Positions 1 through 8,663 of a stretch of DNA of 39,074 bases are shown here, piece by piece. This stretch comes from Gammaproteobacteria bacterium (GTDB taxonomy: Bacteria; Pseudomonadota; Gammaproteobacteria; GCA-001735895): assembly GCA_024232855.1 (NCBI GenBank), contig JAAEPH010000048.1, positions 1 through 39,074 on the forward strand, read 5' to 3'. The position numbers and the translations under genes are program-made. Each line of letters begins with the position of its first letter. The stretch's first letter is position 1. The notes beneath the pieces are model-generated. The model did not search any database. It was given only the letters and a program-made list of their open reading frames with translations, and was not told where the DNA came from.

Positions 1-140
1 AATCTCGCTTGTCTATTGATTCCACAAGAAATATATCCTCAGTCGCTCGTAATCACCGATACGAGACTTCTTCGGATATTTCCTTGTGAAATCAATATAC
101 TGCGCGATTTTTGCGCATATTTATGAATTCTCCGGGCTAG
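1..140 (-). repeat. Family A palindromic element, copy 1 (cut by window edge)
   Basis: This stretch is the reverse complement of most of the element at 19590-19757, at roughly 90 percent identity by eye. It ends at 121-140 in the shared terminus TTATGAATTCTCCGGGCTAG. The inner stem arms ATTCCACAAGAAATATATCC and GGATATTTCCTTGTGAAAT are both present and can pair. The other terminus lies beyond the left edge of the window. It sits 3' of cysG. No protein is encoded. The remaining bases 141-269 hold nothing I recognise. Confidence 0.85.
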
Positions 141-269
141 TGAGCAGACAAACCGAGAACAATCTTTCCGATTTATTCCCGCCGATAATCAGACTCTAGT
201 AACTGATGGCGATTTTTTCGGGATATCTTCGCCCGAATCGTCATTATTTTCGGTCACACAGCGCGCCGG

Positions 270-1667
270 TTAGCTGATTTCCTCGCCCGGTTTATACCAG
301 CCAAGCTTGTTGTGCAGTTCCACCACTTCGCCCACCAGCAACAAGGTTGGCGCGTGTACCTCATTATCGGCGATGATGCCGGGCAGGCTGTCGAGATCAC
401 CGATGAAAACCCGCTGCGCCGCGGTGGTGCCCTTCTCCACCAGTGCCGCGGGCGTATCGGCTGCACGGCCATGAGCCTTCATCGAAGAACAGATACGCTC
501 CACGTTTTCCAGGCCCATGTAAAACACTACGGTCTGGTTGGCGTGACTGAGCATTTCCCAGTTCAGGTCCTCGGCACCGCTACGCCGGTGACCGGTGACG
601 AAGATACAGGCCTGGGAGTAGTCGCGGTGGGTGAGCGGTATGCCGGCATAGCTGGCGCATCCCGAAGCCGCGGTGATACCCGGCACCACCTGGAATTCGA
701 TGTTTTCGTCGACCAGTTCAGCAAGTTCTTCACCGCCGCGGCCAAAAATAAACGGATCACCACCCTTCAGACGCAGAACCCGCTTGCCTTCGTGCGCCAG
801 GCGAACCAGCATCTGGTTGATACTTTCCTGGGGGATGGCATGGTTGGCGCTGGCCTTGCCGGCGTAGATTTTCTCGGCATCACGACGCACCATGTCGAGG
901 ATAGGCTCGGATACCAGGCGGTCGTAAATGACGATATCGGCCTTCTGCATCAGGCGCAGAGCCTTGAAGGTAATCAGGTCGGGATCCCCCGGTCCGGCGC
1001 CGACCAGGTAGACTTCGCCCGTTACCGAGGAGATGTCGAATTCGTCTAATTGCTGCTGCAACAGTTCGCGTGCCGCCGCCATTCTGCCGGAAAATACCAG
1101 CTCCGCCACCTGCCCGTCGAGAATCGATTCCCAGAAACGGCGGCGAGCATCGACATTGGGCAATGCCCGCTTGACCGGCTGTCGAAACGCTTCGGCCAGT
1201 TTTGCCAGTTCACCGTAGGCTCCGGGGATACAGCTTTCCAGTCTGGAGCGCAACATGCGGGCCAGCACCGGCGATACCCCGCCGCTAGAAATCGCAATCT
1301 GAACCGGGCCGCGGTCGATCATTGACGGCATGATGAAGCTGCACAGTTCGGGATTATCGACCACGTTTACCGGAATATCGCGCGCTCGCGCCAGCCCTGA
1401 AATTTCACGATTGAGGATATCGTTATCGGTGGCGGCGATGACGCAGGCGACCCCGTCCATATCGGCCTCGGTAAATTCACGCTGTAGTAGTTCGAGGCTA
1501 TGACCGGCGGCCAGCTCGTGGATGCGCTCGCTGATATCGATAGCGACAATGCACAGCTTGCCACCGGCCTTGAGCAGTAACTCAGCCTTGCGTGCGGCAA
1601 TCGCCCCGGCGCCGATGACGAGGCACTTTCTGCCCGAAATATTGTAGAAAATCGGTAAATATTTCAT
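270..1667 (-). CDS. cysG: Siroheme synthase CysG (fused dehydrogenase/ferrochelatase and uroporphyrinogen methyltransferase)
   Basis: CysG makes siroheme, the cofactor of sulfite and nitrite reductases, from uroporphyrinogen III: SAM-dependent methylation to precorrin-2, NAD-dependent oxidation, then iron insertion. The predicted 465 residues match the fused enzyme (E. coli 457). The N-terminal half opens with a Rossmann loop (VIGAGAIAARKAELLL) and carries the CysG-A region. The C-terminal half, from about residue 205, has the methyltransferase signature VGAGPGDPDLIT followed by LRLKGGDPFIFGRGGEE. I chose the ATG at 1667 rather than an upstream in-frame start at 1709, because AGGAGG lies ten bases before it and the protein then begins MKYLPIFYN as in the family. 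It lies behind the iscU terminator and so probably has its own promoter. Confidence 0.95.
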   Translation of the reverse strand: MKYLPIFYNISGRKCLVIGAGAIAARKAELLLKAGGKLCIVAIDISERIHELAAGHSLELLQREFTEADMDGVACVIAATDNDILNREISGLARARDIPVNVVDNPELCSFIMPSMIDRGPVQIAISSGGVSPVLARMLRSRLESCIPGAYGELAKLAEAFRQPVKRALPNVDARRRFWESILDGQVAELVFSGRMAAARELLQQQLDEFDISSVTGEVYLVGAGPGDPDLITFKALRLMQKADIVIYDRLVSEPILDMVRRDAEKIYAGKASANHAIPQESINQMLVRLAHEGKRVLRLKGGDPFIFGRGGEELAELVDENIEFQVVPGITAASGCASYAGIPLTHRDYSQACIFVTGHRRSGAEDLNWEMLSHANQTVVFYMGLENVERICSSMKAHGRAADTPAALVEKGTTAAQRVFIGDLDSLPGIIADNEVHAPTLLLVGEVVELHNKLGWYKPGEEIS

Positions 1668-1705
1668 CGCTTCAGGACCTCCTGAGCGGGTTACAAGTGG
1701 GCGGG

Positions 1706-1734
1706 ACAATAGCTTAATCTTCGGGATTGAGCAA
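1706..1734 (-). promoter_or_regulatory. Possible cysG promoter
   Basis: On the minus strand TTGCTC (1734-1729) and TATTGT (1711-1706) are separated by 17 bases, about 40 bases before the cysG ATG. The -35 hexamer overlaps the T-tract of the iscU terminator, so the two signals would be back to back. Only three and four of six consensus positions match; this is a pattern call only. Confidence 0.35.
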
Positions 1735-1757
1735 AAAAAAGCCCGCCTTGGCGGGCT
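1733..1757 (-). terminator. Rho-independent terminator after iscU
   Basis: Read leftward, AGCCCGCC and GGCGGGCT form an eight-pair GC stem (1757-1750 with 1747-1740) with a two-base loop, followed directly by seven or eight T residues (1740-1733). This is a textbook intrinsic terminator and marks the end of the iscRSU transcript before cysG. Confidence 0.9.
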
Positions 1758-1778
1758 CGTTCAGGCGCGTGGCGTGAT

Positions 1779-1840
1779 TATCCTAAAATCCTCAGTTGAA
1801 TCGTAGCGAGGGCGTCTAATGTGCTGAATTTTAGGATTAT
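1779..1840. repeat. Imperfect inverted repeat over the iscU stop codon
   Basis: ATTATCCTAAAATCCTCAG (from 1778) and CTGAATTTTAGGATTAT (1824-1840) are imperfect reverse complements about 30 bases apart. The right arm contains the iscU TAA at 1837-1839. In the transcript this would fold into a hairpin just before the GC-rich terminator. It could be a processing or stability element, or a small dispersed palindrome. Confidence 0.55.
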
Positions 1841-2214
1841 TGATTCTTGTTCCGATAATTATCGATAGCGGCCGCAATCGCATCCTCGGCCAGTACCGAG
1901 CAGTGAATCTTGACCGGAGGCAAGGCCAGCTCCTCGGCGATCTGGGTGTTCTTGATTTCGGCGGCCTCGTCGAGGCTCTTGCCCTTGACCCATTCGGTCA
2001 CCAGCGAGCTCGACGCGATTGCCGATCCGCAGCCGTAGGTCTTGAACTTCGCGTCTTCGATGATACCGTCACCGTTGACCTTGATCTGCAGTTTCATAAC
2101 GTCGCCGCAGGCGGGCGCGCCGACCATGCCGGTACCGACCGACCGGTCGTCCTCGAGGACGCCGACGTTACGTGGATTTTCGTAATGGTCGAGAACTTTT
2201 TCACTATATGCCAT
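1837..2214 (-). CDS. iscU: Iron-sulfur cluster scaffold IscU
   Basis: IscU is the scaffold on which IscS-derived sulfur and iron are assembled into [2Fe-2S] and [4Fe-4S] clusters before transfer to apoproteins. The 125 residues (E. coli 128) contain the three cluster cysteines C36 (GAPACGD), C62 (TYGCGSAIA) and C105 (KIHCSVLAEDAI), and Asp38. The LPPVK motif at 98-102, which the chaperone HscA recognises, is kept even though hscBA do not follow. It lies 33 bases downstream of iscS, in the same direction, with an AGAAGGTG ribosome site. A terminator follows, so the operon ends here. Identity is clear from motifs and length. Confidence 0.97.
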   Translation of the reverse strand: MAYSEKVLDHYENPRNVGVLEDDRSVGTGMVGAPACGDVMKLQIKVNGDGIIEDAKFKTYGCGSAIASSSLVTEWVKGKSLDEAAEIKNTQIAEELALPPVKIHCSVLAEDAIAAAIDNYRNKNQ

Positions 2215-2247
2215 GTTGCACCTTCTAATTGCCGCGCCTAGTGAGCA

Positions 2248-3471
2248 CTAGTGCGCAACCCATTCAACAGAATTCAGATCGATACCGTCCTTGTACATAT
2301 CCCAGAGCGGCGACAGATCGCGTAATTTTTTGACCGCGGCGCGCACCAGCTCGACCGTATAGTCGATTTCTTCAGCACTGGTAAAGCGCCCGATGGTAAA
2401 GCGAATCGAACTATGCGCCAGTTCGTCATTTCTTCCCAGGGCGCGCAGTACGTAAGACGGTTCGAGGCTGGCGGAAGTACAGGCGGAACCCGATGAAACC
2501 GCCAGGTCGCGTAGCGCCATAATCAACGACTCACCCTCGACAAAATTGAAGCTGATATTGAGGTTGCCGGCGATACGGTGATCCAGGTCGCCGTTGACGT
2601 AGACTTCTTCCATGGTGTTGAGCCCGTTGTAGAGGCGATCGCGCAACATACGGATGCGCTCGTTCTCGGTCGCCATCTCTTCCCTGGCGATCTGGAAGGC
2701 TTCGCCCATGCCGACGATCTGATGCGTGGCGAGCGTGCCGGAACGCATGCCGCGTTCATGACCACCGCCGTGCATCTGCGCTTCGAGGCGCACCCGCGGC
2801 TTACGCCGCACGTAGAGCGCGCCGACGCCCTTCGGGCCGTAACTCTTGTGGGCGCAGAACGACATCAGGTCGACCTTCAGTTTTTCCAGGTCGATATCGA
2901 CCTTACCGGTGGACTGGGCCGCGTCGACATGGAATATGATTCGTTTTTCACGCGCGAATTCACCGATGGCCTCGATATCCTGAATCACGCCGATTTCATT
3001 GTTGGCGTGCATTATCGAAATCAAAATGGTTTGATCGGTGGTGGCGGCCTTGAGTGTCTCCAGGTCGAGCAGGCCATTTTCCCGCGGGTCCAGGTAAGTC
3101 ACGTCAAAACCTTCGCGCTCGAGCTGGCGACAGGTATCGAGCACCGCCTTGTGCTCGGTCTTCATGGTGATGATGTGATTGCCCTTCTTGCGATAAAAAT
3201 GCGCGGCGCCCTTGATCGCGAGGTTGTCGGATTCGGTAGCGCCACTGGTCCAGACGATTTCACGCGGATCTGCATTTATCAGGTCGGCGACTTGCTGGCG
3301 CGCCCGGTCCACCGCGGCTTCCGCCGTCCAGCCAAAGGAATGGCTGCGTGACGCCGGGTTTCCGAAGTTGCCCTCGATGGTCAGGCACTCGGCCATCTTT
3401 GCGGCCACGCGCGGATCGATGGGCGTGGTAGCGCTGTAATCGAGGTAGATAGGTAATTTGATATCACTCAC
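2248..3471 (-). CDS. iscS: Cysteine desulfurase IscS
   Basis: IscS is a PLP enzyme that takes sulfur from cysteine, leaving alanine, and hands it as a persulfide to IscU and to tRNA thiolation partners. At 407 residues it matches the family (E. coli 404). The PLP lysine is K209 in [12 protein letters not shown], with the cofactor histidine and aspartate in [10 protein letters not shown]. The persulfide cysteine is C331 in [14 protein letters not shown], inside the long loop typical of group I enzymes. It starts with GTG at 3471, preceded by GGAG, twelve bases after iscR, and is co-transcribed with iscR and iscU. Confidence 0.97.
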   Translation of the reverse strand: MSDIKLPIYLDYSATTPIDPRVAAKMAECLTIEGNFGNPASRSHSFGWTAEAAVDRARQQVADLINADPREIVWTSGATESDNLAIKGAAHFYRKKGNHIITMKTEHKAVLDTCRQLEREGFDVTYLDPRENGLLDLETLKAATTDQTILISIMHANNEIGVIQDIEAIGEFAREKRIIFHVDAAQSTGKVDIDLEKLKVDLMSFCAHKSYGPKGVGALYVRRKPRVRLEAQMHGGGHERGMRSGTLATHQIVGMGEAFQIAREEMATENERIRMLRDRLYNGLNTMEEVYVNGDLDHRIAGNLNISFNFVEGESLIMALRDLAVSSGSACTSASLEPSYVLRALGRNDELAHSSIRFTIGRFTSAEEIDYTVELVRAAVKKLRDLSPLWDMYKDGIDLNSVEWVAH

Positions 3472-3483
3472 TTGACTTCTCCG

Positions 3484-3957
3484 TCAGGCTATTGCTCGTG
3501 GGCGATTGAGAAAGCGACCGTATTGAATATCCTGTTTCTTCACTAATTCGTTTATATCGGGGCGATTAACGTATTGATCAAGCTTGATACCGCTTAAAAA
3601 GCGGTACAGGTTGCAGGAAAACTCGTACCACAGCTGGTGCGTCAGGCATTTTTCACCCTGCGAGCAATTGCCCAGGCCGCCGCACTTGGTCATATCGAGC
3701 TTTTCATCGACCGATTGAATAATGTCCGCGACCGAGATCTGATCGGCCGGCTGCGCCAGGCGATAACCCCCACCCGGGCCGCGTACGCCCTCGACCAGTC
3801 CACCCTTGCGCAACTTGGCAAACAATTGCTCGAGGTATGACAACGAGATTCCCTGGCATTGCGATATATCGGCCAGGGTTACCGGCCCTACTTGCTCATG
3901 TAATGCGATATCCATCATCGCGGTTACGGCGTAACGGCCCTTGGTAGATAAACGCAT
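3484..3957 (-). CDS. iscR: Rrf2-family Fe-S regulator IscR
   Basis: IscR senses the cell's Fe-S status by carrying a [2Fe-2S] cluster and represses its own operon when the cluster is present. The N-terminal winged helix starts MRLSTKGRYAVTAM as in the family. The cluster ligands C92, C98, C104 and H107 sit at the same numbers as in E. coli IscR. At 157 residues it is close to the usual 162. It is the first gene of the iscRSU transcript. A near-perfect type 1 IscR site overlaps its predicted promoter at 3971-4021, so autoregulation is expected. Confidence 0.97.
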   Translation of the reverse strand: MRLSTKGRYAVTAMMDIALHEQVGPVTLADISQCQGISLSYLEQLFAKLRKGGLVEGVRGPGGGYRLAQPADQISVADIIQSVDEKLDMTKCGGLGNCSQGEKCLTHQLWYEFSCNLYRFLSGIKLDQYVNRPDINELVKKQDIQYGRFLNRPRAIA

Positions 3958-3970
3958 GCGTGATTCCGTA

Positions 3971-3995
3971 ATTCCTGACTAAATTAGTCAGGAAT
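3971..3995. promoter_or_regulatory. IscR type 1 operator
   Basis: This 25-base palindrome is symmetric except at the central base: ATTCCTGACT, five A/T bases, AGTCAGGAAT. It fits the published type 1 consensus ATASYYGACTRWWWYAGTCRRSTAT closely. It lies 14 bases upstream of the iscR start and overlaps the predicted -10 box, the arrangement expected for holo-IscR repression. Confidence 0.9.
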
Positions 3996-4021
3996 TTAAT
4001 CGATGACCGGTGTCAGGTCAA
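3993..4021 (-). promoter_or_regulatory. Predicted iscR promoter
   Basis: On the minus strand TTGACC (4021-4016) and TAAATT (3998-3993) are spaced by exactly 17 bases. The -10 hexamer runs into the IscR palindrome. The transcription start would fall within the palindrome, about 30 bases before the iscR ATG. Confidence 0.7.
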
Positions 4022-4074
4022 GATGTATTTACGCGAAGGCCGTCAGAATTTGAGAAATGAGGAAATTCAATTAA

Positions 4075-4102
4075 TTTAAGTGTGTTAATTCAAACACTTA
4101 AA
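4075..4102 (-). terminator. AT-rich hairpin after the sdh operon, possible terminator
   Basis: TTTAAGTGT (4075-4083) and ACACTTAAA (4094-4102) are a perfect nine-base inverted repeat with a ten-base loop, just downstream of the last gene of the leftward sdh operon. There is no strong T-tract, so termination is uncertain. Confidence 0.4.
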
Positions 4103-4116
4103 TGATGTTTTTAAAG

Positions 4117-4578
4117 TTATGTATTACCAGCTTTCAAATGTTGCATCGGCTGGAAATAGTGCCCCTGGTGCAAACAGTATCCCAGCCACTTGAACAGAAA
4201 TCGGTTCATCATCCATTTTTGTTCGATCATATCGGCGACGTACAGGGGACCGTGCGCACGGGACGTGAACTGTTGTACCTCGATGACACGCGCATCGTGA
4301 TAAACCTTCAGATGCAGATCCGGTTCGAACAACAGATCGCCGTCGTCTTCGAACTGGTAGGTCAGGCGCAGCATCGTGGTATAGCGGCAGCGTAGTATTA
4401 TCGAAAGATACAGGTCCTGGTGCCCGGGCACCGATGAAATCATCTCATCGGCCACCTTCAGGTCCGGTGCGAGGTTACGCAGGCGCAGGTAGTTTTGTTC
4501 GTAAAGTTCCATCAGGCCCGCGAAGCTGCGCGCATTGACGTCGCGCCCCCTGCGGACCGGGTTGAGATCAAGCAGCAT
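4117..4578 (-). CDS. DUF1249 family protein (YqiB-like)
   Basis: A 153-residue cytoplasmic protein without signal peptide or membrane segment. It resembles the DUF1249/YqiB family in the N-terminal LMELYEQNYLRLRNL, the central LKVYHDARVIEVQ and the C-terminal NRFLFKWLGYCLHQGH stretches. The molecular function of this family is not known to me. Its ATG lies inside the end of ygfX (11-base overlap), so it is probably translationally coupled as the last gene of the sdh-sdhE-ygfX transcript. In E. coli yqiB sits elsewhere; linkage to sdh here is context, not proof of function. Confidence 0.8.
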   Translation of the reverse strand: MLLDLNPVRRGRDVNARSFAGLMELYEQNYLRLRNLAPDLKVADEMISSVPGHQDLYLSIILRCRYTTMLRLTYQFEDDGDLLFEPDLHLKVYHDARVIEVQQFTSRAHGPLYVADMIEQKWMMNRFLFKWLGYCLHQGHYFQPMQHLKAGNT

Positions 4579-4984
4579 CGAAGCGCTCCAGCCGGCGGAT
4601 CTGGCGGCGTAGCCGGCGGTAACTCCGCGGCGAACTAAAGCTATCCGGGATCAATATCAGGGTCCTGTTTTGCCGATTGTCCATGAGCTTAAGAATAGCA
4701 AACCATCGAGTCTCGTAAACCTTGTATTTACGATAAAAATATGGTTGCCCGCACCGCTCAAACTCGATTATCGCGCTGCCTGGATTCACGCGCAGGCGGA
4801 TAATCCCGTGTCGAATCAAACGCCTGTATTCACTTAAGGTATAAAGACATAAAGCGGCCAGACCCGACCATTTCAACAAGCCCGCGGGGAAAAATAAATA
4901 TATTGTCAGCGCGGCGACCGCATGTCCCGCGGCGAGGGTAATCAGTAACGATCTCGACGCCCTGACTTCGTGGTATTCGTGCAT
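4568..4984 (-). CDS. ygfX: YgfX/CptA-like inner-membrane protein
   Basis: A 138-residue protein with two adjacent hydrophobic helices near the N-terminus (about residues 10-30 and 33-50: LLITLAAGHAVAALTIYLFF, then LLKWSGLAALCLYTL) and a basic cytoplasmic C-terminal domain ending in RRLRRQIRRLERF. This layout, and its position directly after sdhE, are those of YgfX (CptA), which in Enterobacteria pairs with SdhE. I start at the ATG at 4984, preceded by AAGGA; the open frame continues to 5176 but only as an out-of-frame reading of sdhE. Sequence similarity in this family is low, so the call rests largely on topology and neighbours. Confidence 0.8.
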   Translation of the reverse strand: MHEYHEVRASRSLLITLAAGHAVAALTIYLFFPAGLLKWSGLAALCLYTLSEYRRLIRHGIIRLRVNPGSAIIEFERCGQPYFYRKYKVYETRWFAILKLMDNRQNRTLILIPDSFSSPRSYRRLRRQIRRLERFDAA

Positions 4985-4997
4985 GCAACAATCCTTG

Positions 4998-5243
4998 TCA
5001 TTTCCGCCCCGATAGCTTGCGTAAAACCTGCAAAAGACCGGCGAGTTCGGGGTCGTTGGGCTCGTCGCGTCCAAGCAGTAAATTGTACAGATCCGGGTCC
5101 TGCATTTGCAGCAGGCCGCGAAACTGCGCCTGCTGCGATGCCGTGGCCTCGTCGTAGTGACGTTCCAGATAGCCACTCATGACCAGGTCCAGTTCCTTCA
5201 TGCCACGGCGGCACAACCAGCGTAAACGCGACAACTCTGACAT
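4998..5243 (-). CDS. sdhE: FAD assembly factor SdhE
   Basis: SdhE (SDHAF2, YgfY) promotes covalent attachment of FAD to SdhA. The 81-residue protein is of normal size and carries the family signature RRGMKELD (residues 12-19), matching the RGxxE motif required for flavinylation, followed by the LxxYL-type region (MSGYLERHYD) and the C-terminal DPxLYNLLLG/NDPELAGLL helices. It sits 16 bases after sdhB in the same transcript and next to ygfX, as in many Gammaproteobacteria. Confidence 0.95.
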   Translation of the reverse strand: MSELSRLRWLCRRGMKELDLVMSGYLERHYDEATASQQAQFRGLLQMQDPDLYNLLLGRDEPNDPELAGLLQVLRKLSGRK

Positions 5244-5259
5244 AGCCTCGGCGCCGGGC

Positions 5260-6042
5260 CTAAATTTTGCGCTGCACCAGGAGTTTCTTGGTTTCCGCGA
5301 TGGCCATCGCCGGGTTTAATCCCTTCGGGCAAACCTTGCTGCAATTCATGATGGTGTGACATCGATACAGCTTGAACGGGTCTTCGAGTTCATCGAGGCG
5401 CTCGCCGGCGGCCTCATCACGACTGTCGACAATCCAGCGGTAGGCATTGAGCAGGGCCGCCGGACCGAGATAACGATCGCTGTTCCACCAGTAGCTAGGG
5501 CAACTGGTGGAACAGCAGGCGCAAAGAATACACTCGTAGAGCCCATCCAGCTTTTCACGATCTTCGCGCGACTGCAGGCGCTCGCGGTCCGGTGGGGTCG
5601 CCGTATCGGTTTTCATCCAGGGTTCCACCGAAGCATACTGGGCATAGAAATTGGTCAAATCGGACACCAGGTCCTTGACCACCGGCTGGTGGGGCAGCGG
5701 GTAGATCTTGACGTCACCCTTGATGTCCGCTATCGACTGCGTGCAGGCCAGCGTATTGGCGCCGTCGATGTTCATCGAGCAGGACCCGCAAATGCCTTCG
5801 CGACAGGAACGCCTCAGTGACAGCGTGGCGTCCATTTCGTCCTTGATCTTGAGCAGTGCATCGAGCACCATCGGCCCGCAGCTATCCATGTCGATTTCGT
5901 AGGTGTCGATGCACGGGTTCTCACCGCTGGCCGGGTCGTAGCGATAGACCACGAAACGCCTGATGTTGGTGGCGCCGTCCGCGGCCCTGAACAGCTTGCC
6001 CTGTTTGACCACGGAATTTGCGGGTAAGGTAAATTCTGCCAT
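5260..6042 (-). CDS. sdhB: Succinate dehydrogenase iron-sulfur subunit SdhB
   Basis: SdhB passes electrons from the SdhA flavin to ubiquinone through three clusters. The [2Fe-2S] ligands are C80, C85, C88 and C100 ([10 protein letters not shown], then LAC). The C-terminal domain has [12 protein letters not shown] and [14 protein letters not shown] for the [4Fe-4S] and [3Fe-4S] clusters. I start at 6042 ([10 protein letters not shown]), 13 bases after the sdhA stop with GAGGAATCG as ribosome site; an upstream in-frame ATG at 6096 would lie inside sdhA. At 260 residues it is somewhat longer than E. coli SdhB (238), in the size range of mitochondrial and alphaproteobacterial forms. Confidence 0.96.
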   Translation of the reverse strand: MAEFTLPANSVVKQGKLFRAADGATNIRRFVVYRYDPASGENPCIDTYEIDMDSCGPMVLDALLKIKDEMDATLSLRRSCREGICGSCSMNIDGANTLACTQSIADIKGDVKIYPLPHQPVVKDLVSDLTNFYAQYASVEPWMKTDTATPPDRERLQSREDREKLDGLYECILCACCSTSCPSYWWNSDRYLGPAALLNAYRWIVDSRDEAAGERLDELEDPFKLYRCHTIMNCSKVCPKGLNPAMAIAETKKLLVQRKI

Positions 6043-6055
6043 CTTCTTCGATTCC

Positions 6056-7843
6056 TCAGTAAACCCGTTTCTTCGGCGGGATAACTTCACATTCATCGCT
6101 CTGCGTATACATGTGCACCGGACGGTAGTCGAAACTGACCCGCCCCTTGCCGTCTACCCAGGTGAGCGTGTGCTTCATCCAGTTTTCGTCATCGCGTTCA
6201 CTGTAATCCTCGCGCGCATGTCCGCCGCGACTCTCGGTACGGTTTAACGCGCTCTGGATAGTGGCCTGCGCCTGCAACAAAAGGTTCTCCAGTTCCAGCG
6301 TCTCGATCAGGTCGGTGTTCCACACCAGCCCGCGGTCGGATAAACCGACGTCTTCGAAACTCGCGAACACCGCGTTCAGCTTGTCGACACCTTCCACCAG
6401 CGAATCACCGGTGCGGAACACGGCGGCATGCTGCTGCATGTCGCGCTGCATCCCGTTCCTGATGCTGGCCGTGGTGCTGGCGCCGGAGGCGTTGCGCAGG
6501 CGATCGAAGCGTTCGAGTATGCCTTCGCAGGCATCCGTGGCCAGCGGCCTGTGCGCCATGCCGGGCTTAATGATCTCGGCCGCTCTGAGGGCCGCGGCGC
6601 GGCCAAAAACGACGATGTCGAGCAGTGAATTGGAGCCCAGTCGATTGGCGCCATGCACCGAGACACAGGCGGCCTCGCCAATCGACATCAACCCGGGCAC
6701 GACCGAATCCGGGTCACCGTCTTTCAGCGTCACCACTTCACCGTGGTAGTTGGTCGGAATACCGCCCATGTTGTAATGCACGGTCGGTAGTACCGGGATC
6801 GGCGCGCGCGTGACGTCGACACCGGCAAAAATTTCCGCCGACTCCGATATCCCCGGCAGGCGCTCGTCGATGACTTCGGGTCCAAGATGCTCGAGGTGCA
6901 GGTGGATGTGGTCGCGGTTTGGTCCAACCCCGCGCCCCTCGTTTATTTCGATCGTCATCGAGCGGCTGACCACGTCACGCGACGCCAGGTCCTTGGCGTT
7001 GGGCGCGTAGCGTTCCATGAAGCGTTCACCGTCCGAGTTGGTCAGGTAACCGCCCTCGCCGCGCACGCCTTCGGTAATCAGGACCCCGGCGCCGTATATG
7101 CCGGTCGGATGGAACTGTACGAATTCCATGTCCTGCAGCGGCAGTCCGGCGCGCACCACCATACCGCCGCCGTCACCGGTACAGGTATGGGCCGAGGTGG
7201 CGGAAAAATAAGCGCGTCCGCAACCACCGGTGGCGAGTACTACCGTGTGAGCCCGAAAACGATGCAATTCACCGCTGGCCAGATCCCAGGCGACCACCCC
7301 ACGGCAGACGCCATCTTCCATGATCAGGTCGATGGCAAAATACTCGATGAAAAACTCGGCGCGATGTTTCAATGACTGCTGGTAAAGCGTATGCAAGATG
7401 GCGTGACCGGTACGATCCGCCGCCGCACAGGTGCGTTGCGCGGTGCCTTCGCCAAAATTGGTAGTCATGCCGCCGAAGGGGCGCTGGTATATCTTGCCCT
7501 CTTCGGTACGCGAAAACGGAACGCCGTAGTGCTCGAGTTCGATCACCGCCGGAACCGCTTCGCGACACATGTACTCGATAGCGTCCTGATCGCCGAGCCA
7601 GTCCGAACCCTTGACGGTGTCATACATGTGCCACTGCCAGTTGTCGGGCCCCATGTTTCCAAGCGAGGCGCTCATGCCGCCCTGCGCCGCAACGGTATGG
7701 CTGCGGGTCGGAAACACCTTGGTGATACAGGCGGTGGAGAGCCCCGCGGCGGCCATGCCCAGGGTTGCGCGCAAGCCGGCCCCGCCGGCGCCGACAATGA
7801 CGACATCGTAGGCGTGATCGATCAGTTTATAGTCGCTGGCCAT
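6056..7843 (-). CDS. sdhA: Succinate dehydrogenase flavoprotein subunit SdhA
   Basis: The catalytic subunit of complex II oxidises succinate to fumarate in the TCA cycle. The 595 residues start with the FAD-binding fold [14 protein letters not shown]49 in [11 protein letters not shown] is the histidine that carries covalent FAD. The substrate-site motifs FHPTGI, GEGGYL and SRSMTIEI follow, and [13 protein letters not shown] lies in the C-terminal half. The length matches E. coli (588). It begins three bases after sdhD. Because flavinylation is needed, the nearby sdhE and the SDHAF4-like gene at 8664 fit functionally. Confidence 0.98.
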   Translation of the reverse strand: MASDYKLIDHAYDVVIVGAGGAGLRATLGMAAAGLSTACITKVFPTRSHTVAAQGGMSASLGNMGPDNWQWHMYDTVKGSDWLGDQDAIEYMCREAVPAVIELEHYGVPFSRTEEGKIYQRPFGGMTTNFGEGTAQRTCAAADRTGHAILHTLYQQSLKHRAEFFIEYFAIDLIMEDGVCRGVVAWDLASGELHRFRAHTVVLATGGCGRAYFSATSAHTCTGDGGGMVVRAGLPLQDMEFVQFHPTGIYGAGVLITEGVRGEGGYLTNSDGERFMERYAPNAKDLASRDVVSRSMTIEINEGRGVGPNRDHIHLHLEHLGPEVIDERLPGISESAEIFAGVDVTRAPIPVLPTVHYNMGGIPTNYHGEVVTLKDGDPDSVVPGLMSIGEAACVSVHGANRLGSNSLLDIVVFGRAAALRAAEIIKPGMAHRPLATDACEGILERFDRLRNASGASTTASIRNGMQRDMQQHAAVFRTGDSLVEGVDKLNAVFASFEDVGLSDRGLVWNTDLIETLELENLLLQAQATIQSALNRTESRGGHAREDYSERDDENWMKHTLTWVDGKGRVSFDYRPVHMYTQSDECEVIPPKKRVY

Positions 7844-7846
7844 GGC

Positions 7847-8227
7847 TTAAGCCCCTAGTGAAATCTTCAACACCGAGACCACCCCGATGATACCGAATAA
7901 CAGACACAACGCATTCGACAGCAGCAGAACCAGGGTGCGGCTCGAGTGCGACGCGATGTAATCCTCGATGACGGTCTGCAGACCCAGTTGCGCGTGGTAA
8001 AACGTCGCCATGATCAGCAACACCATCGCAATGGTGACCAGTGGTTGCCGAATCCAGTTCACGAGGATAGCGTGCTCGAGCGGCAGCGCGGCGATGCCGA
8101 AGCCAATCCACAGCACCAGTGGAATCAGTAACAGTGCGGTCAGGCGCTGATGCCAGAAGTGGGAAGTGCCTTCGCGGGCCGAGCCCAGCCCCTTCACCTT
8201 CGATAATGGTGATCTCAAATCGTTCAT
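7847..8227 (-). CDS. sdhD: Succinate dehydrogenase membrane anchor SdhD
   Basis: A 126-residue protein with three hydrophobic helices at about residues 29-49, 57-78 and 98-122. With SdhC it anchors SdhAB in the inner membrane and forms the quinone site and haem pocket. The helix 2 segment MATFYHAQLGLQTVIEDY has the histidine and the DY pair conserved in SdhD (haem ligand and quinone-site residues). It lies two bases after sdhC and three before sdhA. Confidence 0.95.
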   Translation of the reverse strand: MNDLRSPLSKVKGLGSAREGTSHFWHQRLTALLLIPLVLWIGFGIAALPLEHAILVNWIRQPLVTIAMVLLIMATFYHAQLGLQTVIEDYIASHSSRTLVLLLSNALCLLFGIIGVVSVLKISLGA

Positions 8228-8229
8228 GA

Positions 8230-8613
8230 TCAGCCTGCCCCCGCGATCATCCAGGTCGCCACGGTCAGCACCAGCGCCATCGCAATCGCCAGTTTGGCGG
8301 TCAGGTCCACGGTTTCCAGTTCAAAGCCATAACCAACGTCCCAGAACAGGTGTCGAATGCCGTTGCAAAAATGCAGGTACAGGGAAAATACCACGCCGAG
8401 CAGGAATATCTGTCCGTACCAGGGTTGCAAATGCGACATCAGGGCTTCGTAGGCCGGCACGCTTTCCGCGGCCGCGGAAAGCACCCAGACCAGCAGCAGG
8501 CTTGCGCAGGCGAGGATCACCCCGGTCAGGCGATGCGTGATCGACAGTAACGCGGTTAGCGGCAGGCGATAAATCTGTAAATGCGGTGAAACAGGATGAT
8601 TGTTATTCGGCAT
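8230..8613 (-). CDS. sdhC: Succinate dehydrogenase cytochrome b556 subunit SdhC
   Basis: The 127 residues contain three hydrophobic helices and the SdhC signatures: RPxSPHLxIY-like start (HPVSPHLQIYRLP), SITHRLTG with the quinone-site serine and arginine, and HFCNGIRHLFWD with the haem b histidine. It forms the other half of the membrane anchor with sdhD, which begins two bases downstream. The next gene upstream is the small SDHAF4-like frame 50 bases away, so sdhC is probably second in the operon rather than first. Confidence 0.96.
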   Translation of the reverse strand: MPNNNHPVSPHLQIYRLPLTALLSITHRLTGVILACASLLLVWVLSAAAESVPAYEALMSHLQPWYGQIFLLGVVFSLYLHFCNGIRHLFWDVGYGFELETVDLTAKLAIAMALVLTVATWMIAGAG

Positions 8614-8663
8614 CGTCTATTCCCAGGTTACGAGTTGTGCTTCAGTGCAGGTGATGATGGGCA

